Positions 31,665-37,702 of a stretch of 38,504 nt of DNA are shown here, one piece after another. Source of the DNA: Candidatus Gastranaerophilales bacterium (lineage in GTDB: Bacteria; Cyanobacteriota; Vampirovibrionia; Gastranaerophilales; Gastranaerophilaceae). Numbering within the stretch: the stretch's first letter is position 1; each line of letters opens with the position of its first letter. The stretch is taken from the NCBI GenBank assembly GCA_023662705.1, contig JAMPIM010000014.1:1-38504 (forward strand), given 5' to 3'. The notes beneath the pieces were generated by a model. That model ran no database searches, was not told where the DNA came from, and worked only from the letters and a program-made list of their open reading frames with translations. Position numbers and translations under genes: made by a program.

Positions 31665-31935
31665 AACAATTTCCTATTTTTATACCATCCTTATTTATTA
31701 TATCATATTCAAATAATAAATTAACTCCGTTTTTGTCTTTTAAACCTGTGCATTGCACTATTAAACATTCTTCTGGTTGAATTTGTATGTGCATATCTTG
31801 TTGAGTTATTATATTGAAACCTTTTGCAGTTACCCAATCACCACCATAACTATAATACCCAACATGTAAATGCAAAACTTCATACATTTTCTTTCTTTTT
31901 TTATGCCAAGCTCTAAACTTAAATCTATCTTGCAT
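31546..31935 (-). CDS. YopX-family protein, interrupted or rearranged
   Basis: 129 aa. Residues 5-90 match YopX: FKFRAWHKKRKKMYEV at the start and CTGLKDKNGVNLLFEYDI in the middle. It then passes directly to GIKIGNCYENEELLKD, which is like the normal end of YopX, and continues with about 34 residues not usual for the family, read in another frame than the overlapping HNH gene. The segment normally between YEGDI and IGNIYENPELL is missing. YopX proteins are common, poorly understood early phage proteins. The gene is likely damaged by the HNH insertion but remains open. Confidence 0.75.
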   Translation of the reverse strand: MQDRFKFRAWHKKRKKMYEVLHLHVGYYSYGGDWVTAKGFNIITQQDMHIQIQPEECLIVQCTGLKDKNGVNLLFEYDIINKDGIKIGNCYENEELLKDTTNFIIKGMGTKEWRSTEQEAIKRGCYYAE

Positions 31936-32557
31936 CTAACACCTCGCATTTCTGTAGGATTTTGTCAAAATAATATACTAAACATTTGTCTTCACTGCAT
32001 TTATCGCAATTTCTATCTTTAAAAAAGCACTCTGTTAACTCTCCACAATCATTTTCGCTTAGAGTTTTCATTTTAGTTACATTTTCTTTAATCTCCCCAA
32101 GAGCTTGTTTGTATTTTTCTGTCAAATTTATTATTTCTGGTTCAGGATCAAGAAATGTAATAGGTTTTGAAAGTTCAGCTTTAAACGCCTCCAGTTCTCG
32201 CACCTTCTGCCGTTCATCTTCAAGTTTTTCTTCAAGCTCACAAATATATGTAAATTTGCTTATAGATTCCTGTTCTATTAAAAACTGTCGTTCCCCTTTA
32301 CATTGTAGTTCATCTAGTAATTGAGTTTGTTTCTTAATGTAATAATCAATAATTGTTCGTTGTTTCTCGCATTCCTCCGTCTTGCGGGCGAGTTGTTTGT
32401 AATAACAGTTATTACACATTTGGCATTCAAGTTGATTGCCGTAAGGTTTCTTATCATCACATTTTTGAAAATTTAATTGAACTTTGCAATATCCAGTAGG
32501 GAGCAAATATTCACACCCGCTCACATCAACGCCATCTATTATTATCTTATCTGTCAT
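31925..32557 (-). CDS. Coiled-coil, Cys-rich early protein (DGVDVSGC family)
   Basis: 210 aa from the ATG at 32557 (AGAAAGG site). Residues 1-15 are DKIIIDGVDVSGCEYL, a start I recognise from many gut phage and prophage proteins that combine a Cys-rich head with a coiled coil. Residues 28-55 have a CxxCxxC-like cluster (ECQMCNNCYYKQLARKTEEC). Residues 60-160 form a coiled coil, and the C-terminus has a second Cys cluster (CFFKDRNCDKCSEDKC). Paired clusters suggest metal binding at both ends. Function unknown. It overlaps the yopX start by 11 bp. Confidence 0.7.
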   Translation of the reverse strand: MTDKIIIDGVDVSGCEYLLPTGYCKVQLNFQKCDDKKPYGNQLECQMCNNCYYKQLARKTEECEKQRTIIDYYIKKQTQLLDELQCKGERQFLIEQESISKFTYICELEEKLEDERQKVRELEAFKAELSKPITFLDPEPEIINLTEKYKQALGEIKENVTKMKTLSENDCGELTECFFKDRNCDKCSEDKCLVYYFDKILQKCEVLDAR

Positions 32558-32589
32558 TATATTAACCTTTCTAACAACCTTTTTAGTTT

Positions 32590-32691
32590 CTATTTTTTTA
32601 TTCCTCTGATAAATCCTCGTAGGAAATCTGTTAATAAGTTGGCAAGAATAAAACCAATAAGGGAAAACCAAAAATAATTAATTTCATTCAT
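32590..32691 (-). CDS. 33-aa membrane peptide
   Basis: Starts at the ATG at 32691, behind GGGAGGG, overlapping the stop region of the previous gene by 8 bp. It is almost all one hydrophobic helix (YFWFSLIGFILANLLTDF) with a basic end (RGIKK). Size and coupling are as for other micro-genes of this operon. No family recognised; a membrane-active peptide affecting the host is possible. Confidence 0.55.
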   Translation of the reverse strand: MNEINYFWFSLIGFILANLLTDFLRGFIRGIKK

Positions 32692-32839
32692 TTATTCCCT
32701 CCCGTATCGCTTTCATTTGAAGGGAGACCAGCTCATCTAATAATTTATCTGAATTAACTGTAGGATTTGCTTGTCCCAACAGAATACCTGCTTTTGCAAT
32801 CATCATAAATGTTTCCATATTAATGTTTTCTTTAATCAT
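32684..32839 (-). CDS. Small helical early protein
   Basis: 51 aa from the ATG at 32839, which has TAGGAGA; a longer frame upstream overlaps the previous gene and has no ribosome site. Helical throughout (METFMMIAKAGILLGQANPT). No family recognised. Confidence 0.6.
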   Translation of the reverse strand: MIKENINMETFMMIAKAGILLGQANPTVNSDKLLDELVSLQMKAIREGINE

Positions 32840-32847
32840 TTTTTCTC

Positions 32848-33012
32848 CTATTTTTCGTTCTTTAACCACTTGACAATTCCCTCGTAACAGCCATCTGCAT
32901 CGCAATTACATTCTTTAAAACCATATTGACAAAAATTACAATTTCCTAGTTTCAGGAAAAACTTTGTCATTTGCTCCATTGACATTGCTTTTATGTATTC
33001 GTAGTTGTTCAT
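32848..33012 (-). CDS. 54-aa Cys-rich early protein
   Basis: From the ATG at 33012 (AGAGGAAGG site). The sequence has YIKAMSMEQMTKFFLKLGNC at the start, Cys residues in CNFC, ECNCD and DGC, and ends GIVKWLKNEK. This matches a very common gut-phage micro-protein with four to six Cys and an xWLK end, probably metal binding, with no known function. It overlaps the 80-aa gene by 4 bp. Confidence 0.75.
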   Translation of the reverse strand: MNNYEYIKAMSMEQMTKFFLKLGNCNFCQYGFKECNCDADGCYEGIVKWLKNEK

Positions 33013-33251
33013 AATATCCATCCTTCCTCTGGCGTTGATATTTTTAACCCTGTAGTATAAGGTTTTGCGCTCAATGCGTAAGTTTTAAGCATTGCATACT
33101 TTGCTGGGTGGATTCCGTAGTCATTTTTGTTTATCGGTGTTATATTGCTGCAAACAAGGTTATTGTTGCACTCTGCACATCTTCCTTTATTCTTGAAGCA
33201 CATTGCTGTAGTGTAGTTCCAATTTTTATAGCGATTATTGTTTGCACCCAT
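33009..33251 (-). CDS. 80-aa Cys-containing early protein
   Basis: A CFKNKGRCAECNNNLVCSN segment with four Cys, followed by a helical HPAKYAMLKTYAL. Proteins with CYKNKGxCxxCxxxxxC and a YxxLKTxA end are frequent in gut phages, without known function; a small zinc-binding knot is likely. Start behind GGAGG. It overlaps its neighbours at both ends. Confidence 0.7.
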   Translation of the reverse strand: MGANNNRYKNWNYTTAMCFKNKGRCAECNNNLVCSNITPINKNDYGIHPAKYAMLKTYALSAKPYTTGLKISTPEEGWIL

Positions 33252-33408
33252 AAGCCCTCCAGTTACCTGACCGCGTCAAGTATAAGTGTGATATCTGTTG
33301 CCAGTTTTTGTGTTCCTCTGGGGTTAGTGGTAGATAATAGCGGATAAAATCGTCTAGACATTGCAGGGCATTGTATTTCTCATAGCCTTTGATTTCCCAA
33401 GTGTCCAT
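33235..33408 (-). CDS. 57-aa early protein
   Basis: From the ATG at 33408 (GAGG site), 3 bp after the LuxR-type gene ends. Rich in Trp, Tyr and Leu (YEKYNALQCLDDFIRYYLPL), helical, ends inside the next gene (17-bp overlap). No family recognised. The tight packing favours a real gene. Confidence 0.6.
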   Translation of the reverse strand: MDTWEIKGYEKYNALQCLDDFIRYYLPLTPEEHKNWQQISHLYLTRSGNWRAYGCKQ

Positions 33409-33411
33409 TGC

Positions 33412-33609
33412 TTACCTCAAAATCTTGTTGCGAAAACACCAAGCTGTTAGCATACATCTATTCTCTAGCCCCAAAATAGCCAAGATATTTGCTATATGCG
33501 CTTTTGCTGTATGGATGCTGATGTAAAGCTTTTCCGATATTTCTGCGTTCGTGTAACCTTCTGCTACTAATTTCGCTATCTCTATTTGTCTATCTGTTAA
33601 TTTTGCCAT
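33412..33609 (-). CDS. LuxR/GerE-type HTH protein
   Basis: 65 aa that are almost only the LuxR C-terminal DNA-binding domain: LTDRQIEIAKLVAEGYTNAE, then SEKLYISIHTAKAHIANILA. There is no receiver or ligand domain, so it is a stand-alone DNA-binding unit, as in some phages and in GerE. It may regulate early genes or a host regulon. Start behind AAAGGA. Confidence 0.85.
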   Translation of the reverse strand: MAKLTDRQIEIAKLVAEGYTNAEISEKLYISIHTAKAHIANILAILGLENRCMLTAWCFRNKILR

Positions 33610-33650
33610 TTGTATATTCCTTTAAAATTTCCCCGTAGTTATATACCTTT

Positions 33651-33712
33651 TTAAGGCGGGTTTGTATTTCAAAATGATAAATCCCATTCAAAAGATATTT
33701 AACCCGTCTTAA
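33651..33712. repeat. 12-bp inverted repeat with 38-nt loop
   Basis: TTAAGGCGGGTT (33651-33662) and AACCCGTCTTAA (33701-33712) pair with one G-T wobble, in the 112-bp gap between two early regulators. There is no T-run. An operator or RNA structure is possible. Confidence 0.45.
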
Positions 33713-33721
33713 AATCGATTT

Positions 33722-33982
33722 CTATGTGCTCAGATTTAATGTTTTATTTTCTTCGAGGTAGTATAGTTTGTATCTGATGGAAACTTTTCTTTCTTTTCCG
33801 TTTTCGTCTCGTTCAATTCTTGTTCTATCTATCCAAATATCCTTGATTGAGTCAGGGTATTTCTTCCGTAAGTCCCTTATAATCGCGTGAAGACAGCAGA
33901 TGAAGTATTTGTTGAACATTTCCAGGCTTGTTATACTGCCATGTTTAAGCAGGTGATTCCATACTTTGCGGTGTTGTGTCAT
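33722..33982 (-). CDS. Winged-helix early protein
   Basis: 86 aa. VWNHLLKHGSITSLEMFNKYF, HAIIRDLRKKYPD and a wing RTRIERDENGKERKVSIRYK give the winged-helix type common in phage early regions. Strong GGAGG site. It starts inside the end of the previous gene (38-bp overlap, other frame). Possible regulator of replication or early transcription. Confidence 0.75.
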   Translation of the reverse strand: MTQHRKVWNHLLKHGSITSLEMFNKYFICCLHAIIRDLRKKYPDSIKDIWIDRTRIERDENGKERKVSIRYKLYYLEENKTLNLST

Positions 33983-34430
33983 TTGCTCCTCCTTCTGGTA
34001 AATAAACCTTGCCCCCTATAATCACCGTGCCTTTAGGGTATAGTTGATATGTACACTCTCCAAATTTGCGTTTAATATCGTCTTCAAGCTGTTTAAGTGG
34101 TTTGCCTATGCTTGAAACAGTGAACTCGTACTGGTAACCTGTTGGTAGGGTTACTACGAGTAGTGAACCTTCATTGGCGCATTTGCTATATCTGTAAATT
34201 TCGCCAAACGGTAAAGCATCTAAAATTTCAGGCATTGGCGGAAATGTTTTATATTTGTAATTTCTAACCAAGTATTGAATGATTTTCTTAAAATCATATT
34301 CTTTTCCTGTTTTTTGTATCTCACCTTCGATAATATCTGCATACATAGAAAAACGGTTGTTTTTCTTGTCTTCATTTTCACTCAATGGGAAAAACTCATC
34401 TAATTGCTTTAAAAAATCAAATATTCTCAC
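33945..34430 (-). CDS. Putative helicase-loader-like early protein
   Basis: 161 aa from a GTG at 34430 (AAAGGA 9 nt upstream), overlapping the replisome-organizer gene by 14 bp. The N-terminal half is helical and contains YLVRNYKYKTFPPMPEILDA, a motif of short phage proteins next to replisome organizers that resemble the G40P-loader (G39P) domain. The C-terminal half is a small beta domain. Role in loading the host helicase is inferred mainly from the neighbour. Confidence 0.45.
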   Translation of the reverse strand: MRIFDFLKQLDEFFPLSENEDKKNNRFSMYADIIEGEIQKTGKEYDFKKIIQYLVRNYKYKTFPPMPEILDALPFGEIYRYSKCANEGSLLVVTLPTGYQYEFTVSSIGKPLKQLEDDIKRKFGECTYQLYPKGTVIIGGKVYLPEGGANDTTPQSMESPA

Positions 34431-35268
34431 TTCCTAAATTCCTTTGTCTCTTCTTTTCTTCGTGTTCTCTTTCTAACTTTTCCCAAAACTCATCATTCCT
34501 TGATTCTTGATTATCAAACTCTCCATTCATTACTCGCTCAAAGTTATTCCCTTTTAGTAACCAACTAGCAGAGGGTTTAAAATCAATACCTTCAAAGTTA
34601 ATTTTTTTGAGTTTTTGCAAGGCTTGTGGAATTAGTTCCTCTATATCTTCGTAGTCAGCAGCAAGTTCGCAAAGTCGATTGCAATCTTGTGAATAAAGGA
34701 AAGGTCGTTTTTTAAAGACTTTTTCGTATTCTTGTATGAAGAATGTTTTTGTAGGGTTGATATAAGGGTCTGATTTTTTTGAAAAATTTTCTTTATTATC
34801 TTTATTTAATGTTTCTATTTGTTTACTTATAGTATTATCTATATCCTTATATTTATCCTTATTCTTATCCTTATTCTTATCCTTAAGAGTATGGATACTC
34901 TTACTTAAGGGTATGGATAGAGTATCCATAGGGTATCCATACTCTATAGAATACTTATTTAATTCCCTTAAAACACTTGAATGTACCTTACTTTTAGGGT
35001 TCAATTCGCCATATTGAAATTTTATAAATTTAGGAATAAATAAAGTTTCATCATTTATAAAAACAATTCTTTCTCCTAAATCTTTTAAATTGTCTATAGT
35101 AATTTGCTCCCCTATTTTAAAAGAAATAAGGTCCATATCAAGTTTTTCAAAAATTCCCGCATGATTGCATTCTGCAAGCAAGTATTCCCAAATCACTTTT
35201 TGGAGAATTGTTAATCTTCGATACCAAGGATCGTTAAACTTTTCGGTATCAGTGAATCTTTTGCCCAT
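34417..35268 (-). CDS. Replisome organizer (DnaD-like replication initiator)
   Basis: 283 aa from the ATG at 35268 (GGAGATTGG region). Residues 1-105 are the phage replisome-organizer winged helix (WYRRLTILQKVIWEYLLAEC, then GIFEKLDMDLISFKIGEQI). Residues 120-165 are a low-complexity Lys/Asp linker. The C-terminal part (FFIQEYEKVFKKRPFLYSQD, then PSASWLLKGNNFERVMNGEF) resembles DnaD-type helicase-recruiting domains. The linker DNA contains phased iterons and AT-rich repeats, as the origin does in lambda O. Confidence 0.75.
   Translation of the reverse strand: MGKRFTDTEKFNDPWYRRLTILQKVIWEYLLAECNHAGIFEKLDMDLISFKIGEQITIDNLKDLGERIVFINDETLFIPKFIKFQYGELNPKSKVHSSVLRELNKYSIEYGYPMDTLSIPLSKSIHTLKDKNKDKNKDKYKDIDNTISKQIETLNKDNKENFSKKSDPYINPTKTFFIQEYEKVFKKRPFLYSQDCNRLCELAADYEDIEELIPQALQKLKKINFEGIDFKPSASWLLKGNNFERVMNGEFDNQESRNDEFWEKLEREHEEKKRQRNLGSENI
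34842..34941. other. Candidate replication origin inside the replisome-organizer gene
   Basis: Four copies of an 8-bp iteron, TATGGATA at 34890 and 34912 and its inverse TATCCATA at 34923 and 34934, are spaced 22, 11 and 11 bp, so all lie on one face of the helix. Next to them are AT-rich 12-bp direct repeats TTATCCTTATTC (34853, 34865, then partial at 34877), which suit an unwinding element. The location in the initiator gene is classical for phage origins. Confidence 0.6.
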
Positions 35269-35395
35269 TTTTCCAATCTCCCATAATTTTGAATAACTTG
35301 TAAAATAAAACAATTCCTTTGTTGCCGTAAGCGTGAGTAAGTGCCTTAAAAGCTAATCTCAGCTCTGTAACTTCCATAATGTTTGTTTCTCTCAT
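35249..35395 (-). CDS. 48-aa early protein, paralogue of the 34-aa protein at 2006
   Basis: From the ATG at 35395 (AGAGAGGAAAA site), first gene of the leftward operon that includes the replisome organizer, overlapping its start by 20 bp. LRLAFKALTHAYGNKGIVLF followed by YKLFKIMGDW. The same KALTHxYG and GIxLF appear in the gene at 2006-1902. No function known. Confidence 0.7.
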   Translation of the reverse strand: MRETNIMEVTELRLAFKALTHAYGNKGIVLFYKLFKIMGDWKNGQKIH

Positions 35396-35464
35396 TTTTC
35401 CTCTCTTTCTTGCGCATCAAAAATAAGCGCTGAAAAATCAGCAACTTGAATTTTCAAATGCTTT

Positions 35465-35509
35465 AAGATACAATCTAAATACTCTTATTTACAAATAAAT
35501 GAATTTGTA
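35465..35509 (-). promoter_or_regulatory. Leftward promoter with overlapping operator-like inverted repeat
   Basis: Leftward, TTGTAA (35494-35489), 18 bp, TATCTT (35470-35465). The perfect inverted repeat TACAAAT-6-ATTTGTA (35490-35509) covers the -35 box, and the divergent Cro-like gene begins at 35565. A repressor bound here would control the replication operon. Confidence 0.5.
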
Positions 35510-35564
35510 TAAATTGTACATTGGATAATGTGCCTTGTCAAGAAAAATATTTTATGAGGTGAAC

Positions 35565-35774
35565 ATGCCAACTTTAAAAGATGAATTAAAAGCTTTAATT
35601 GTTAGAAAAGGACAAAATGTTACTTCTCTTGCTGAATTATTAACTAAAAGCGGCCACCCAACCTCTAAACAAAATTTGAATAATAAACTTTCTAACGAAA
35701 CAATTCGCTATAAAGAAATCCTTGAAATCGCCGACGTTCTAGGCTATGAGATTAAGTGGGTTGATAAGGTCTAA
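35565..35774 (+). CDS. Cro-like small XRE regulator
   Basis: 69 aa from the ATG at 35565 (GAGGTGA site). LKDELKALIVRKGQNVTSLA and the closing EILEIADVLGYEIKWV match the compact XRE/Cro-like helix-turn-helix family widespread in Firmicutes-type mobile elements. It lies alone, rightward, opposite the leftward early operons on both sides. An inverted repeat upstream (35490-35509) is a candidate operator. Confidence 0.75.
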   Translation: MPTLKDELKALIVRKGQNVTSLAELLTKSGHPTSKQNLNNKLSNETIRYKEILEIADVLGYEIKWVDKV

Positions 35775-35796
35775 AGAAAGGCGGGAAAACCCCGCC
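35773..35796 (-). terminator. Leftward terminator of the recombination operon
   Basis: GGCGGG pairs with CCCGCC around a 5-nt loop. Read leftward it is followed by TTTCTTT. It would stop the operon coming from 240/38504 before the Cro-like gene. Confidence 0.6.
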
Positions 35797-35818
35797 GTAG
35801 ATTGATTGTATCTATTCT

Positions 35819-36043
35819 TTAGAATGGAATCTCTGAATTATCTTCTTTCTTTGCTTGTTTCTTTTGAATTTGTAAACTCCAATCAGGTGATGTGTCTTTG
35901 CGTTTGTCTGTCACCTGCCATAAAGTGATATTTATTTCATTCAAAATAGGGTATTGAAGTTTTAATACCTCATCTATACTTATTGAAATGAATTCCTTCC
36001 CTTCATTTTCTGTTGCTTTGTGAAATCCGCTTCCTACTTGCAT
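35819..36043 (-). CDS. Mini single-stranded-DNA-binding protein candidate
   Basis: 74 aa. A beta-rich body (GSGFHKATENEGKEFISISI, TLWQVTDKRKD) followed by a Lys/Gln stretch and the tail DNSEIPF. The acidic residues plus terminal IPF copy the C-terminal tip by which SSB recruits replication and recombination enzymes. The body resembles the small DUF736-like domain found next to phage recombinases. Strong AAAGGAG site. Its position in an operon with Sak4 fits an ssDNA-handling role. Confidence 0.6.
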   Translation of the reverse strand: MQVGSGFHKATENEGKEFISISIDEVLKLQYPILNEINITLWQVTDKRKDTSPDWSLQIQKKQAKKEDNSEIPF

Positions 36044-36058
36044 TGTTTTATCTCCTTT

Positions 36059-36322
36059 TTACTGTGCTATACTTTCTGTTAATCTGTAATAATCCAACAT
36101 ACGGTTTATAAACTTATTTAGATTTAATCTTTTACTGCAATCTTTTTTATACATTGCAAAACCTTTGGTTGGATAACAAAACCAGCCGTCCAGTTCATAT
36201 ACTGCCTCTGATTTTTTTACTGCCCCTAATGCTATAAGCTTAGGTTCATACTTATTATTACGCTTTGCTCTTAATTTTTTATGTTTTCGATAAGCTTTAA
36301 AATACTCACCCATATCCCCCAT
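36059..36322 (-). CDS. Unknown protein of the recombination operon
   Basis: 87 aa, basic (about a quarter Lys/Arg), with KAYRKHKKLRAKRNNKYEPK at the start and GWFCYPTKGFAMYKK in the middle, then helical to the end. It couples to the recombinase gene by TAATG. A nucleic-acid-binding role is likely from charge. No family recognised. Confidence 0.65.
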   Translation of the reverse strand: MGDMGEYFKAYRKHKKLRAKRNNKYEPKLIALGAVKKSEAVYELDGWFCYPTKGFAMYKKDCSKRLNLNKFINRMLDYYRLTESIAQ

Positions 36323-37224
36323 TATTGACCTGCTTTCTTTAATTTTGAATAGTGTTTTGCATATTCTGCCTTGAACCTCTCAGGATTATATACTTGTTCT
36401 TTATGCGCTTTGTAATACGTTTCTGCGCTCTTGGTTGACACAGTTTCGTATAACCCCTGAAGGAGATCTAAATCAGCATCGAGGTTTGTTGGAGTTTCTT
36501 GTGGTATCGGATTCTCGCGAGGAATTTCTTCGCCTTCATTCAACCACTTAAATAACTTTTCTCCGGTATCTGATGTAATAACCGCATCTTCATTTTCAAA
36601 AAGAGAAGTTCTATCTTTTGAAACACTTGCAACATGATTTTGGTTAAGTCTAAATATTGTTGTGAATTCAAATTCTAAACCTTCTCGTTGTTCGGTTTTT
36701 GTTCCTACTTTTACAGGTTTTGTTGTCGCTTTACCATTTTTGTTTATACCTTCTTCCATTACATAATCAGATTTTGTTCTCGCGCATCCGATAATATGTA
36801 TATTTGCTTCGAGAATAGAGTTTATAAACTTTTGATGTCTTGGAGTAACTTTTTTCCAATCGTTAAAAGTTCCGCCTAAAGCGCTCTGAATGTCCAGACA
36901 TCCGCCTTGTCCGCTCCACTCGTGCGAAATGCTGTCTATAACTAAAACTCCGTAATCCTCGGCTCTGGATGCTGTATTAATTGCTTCTATATATTTCTCC
37001 GGAGTAAAAGGCGGTGTTAGTTCTAATGTATCGAACTCGAAACGGTCGGCATATAAACTTGCTGAACCAAATTCAGTATCAATAAAGGCTATTTTTTTAT
37101 TTAGCTTTTCTGCTAATGTTTGTGCAATAATTAGCGCCGAATATGTTTTACCGCTTCCGGATGCTCCTTCAAGCAACAAGCGCAATTTTTGTTGTTTTTT
37201 ACTTGCGGGTTTAAATAATGTCAT
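36322..37224 (-). CDS. Sak4-type RecA-like single-strand annealing ATPase
   Basis: 300 aa. Residues 12-215 are a RecA-core ATPase: Walker A GASGSGKT (20-27), Walker B VLVIDSISHEW (93-103), then HQKFINSILEANIHIIGCAR. This corresponds to AAA_24/Sak4, used by phages for recombination or ssDNA annealing with a partner SSB. Residues 225-300 form a variable helical tail (EEIPRENPIPQETPTN linker). Start behind GAAAGGA. It is transcribed with the mini-SSB candidate, a typical pairing. Confidence 0.85.
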   Translation of the reverse strand: MTLFKPASKKQQKLRLLLEGASGSGKTYSALIIAQTLAEKLNKKIAFIDTEFGSASLYADRFEFDTLELTPPFTPEKYIEAINTASRAEDYGVLVIDSISHEWSGQGGCLDIQSALGGTFNDWKKVTPRHQKFINSILEANIHIIGCARTKSDYVMEEGINKNGKATTKPVKVGTKTEQREGLEFEFTTIFRLNQNHVASVSKDRTSLFENEDAVITSDTGEKLFKWLNEGEEIPRENPIPQETPTNLDADLDLLQGLYETVSTKSAETYYKAHKEQVYNPERFKAEYAKHYSKLKKAGQ

Positions 37225-37248
37225 TTTATATCCTTTCTCTATTTGTGT

Positions 37249-37413
37249 TTATCCCTCAAACCATTGTGGTATTCTTGTTCCTTGCCAACAGTAATACGAG
37301 TCAGGTTCATTTATTTGTTCATAATCTATTTCAGCGGGTTTATATCCGCATTTCTCTTTTGGCGGTGGATTATGCCCGTGTATAAAGCAGTATAAGGCAT
37401 CATCTATATACAT
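37249..37413 (-). CDS. 54-aa early protein
   Basis: From the ATG at 37413 (AAAAGG site), overlapping the previous gene by 10 bp. MYIDDALYCFIHGHNPPPKE at the start, then EIDYEQINEPDSYYCWQG; two to three Cys and a His pair may bind metal. No family recognised. Confidence 0.6.
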   Translation of the reverse strand: MYIDDALYCFIHGHNPPPKEKCGYKPAEIDYEQINEPDSYYCWQGTRIPQWFEG

Positions 37414-37700
37414 TGTTTATACCTTTTAATCTGCATATATACCTTATAAAGCTTGCCACTTTGTGCTATTTCTACCGCTTTGGCGTGAGCAGATGAAATG
37501 ATTCGACGGTTCATAAAGTCCGGTAACTCGTTCCCGTATCGCTGTGCATATTGGTTATAAAACCAGTTGTATACCGTGTCATAGTGTCGGCGCATAACAG
37601 CAGGTTTCTTATTTTCTCTGCTTTGTTTGATGTGTTCAGCAATTGCCATTGGTGCAGCAATTGCCAACACAAATATTGTTGTGATTAGTAAGTCTTCCAT
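37404..37700 (-). CDS. Small membrane protein of the leftward early operon
   Basis: 98 aa. Residues 4-21 are a membrane segment (LLITTIFVLAIAAPMAIA), perhaps a signal anchor. The rest is basic and helical (YDTVYNWFYNQYAQRYGNEL). GAAAGGAG site overlaps the end of the repeat-protein gene, 2 bp gap. Function unknown; an early membrane protein could modify host envelope or exclusion. Confidence 0.7.
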   Translation of the reverse strand: MEDLLITTIFVLAIAAPMAIAEHIKQSRENKKPAVMRRHYDTVYNWFYNQYAQRYGNELPDFMNRRIISSAHAKAVEIAQSGKLYKVYMQIKRYKQCI

Positions 37701-37702
37701 TA

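Noticed and set aside
33108..33347. 79-aa rightward frame among the leftward micro-genes
   Set aside because: It is a shadow of the Cys-containing 80-aa gene and of the 57-aa gene, both of which have ribosome sites.
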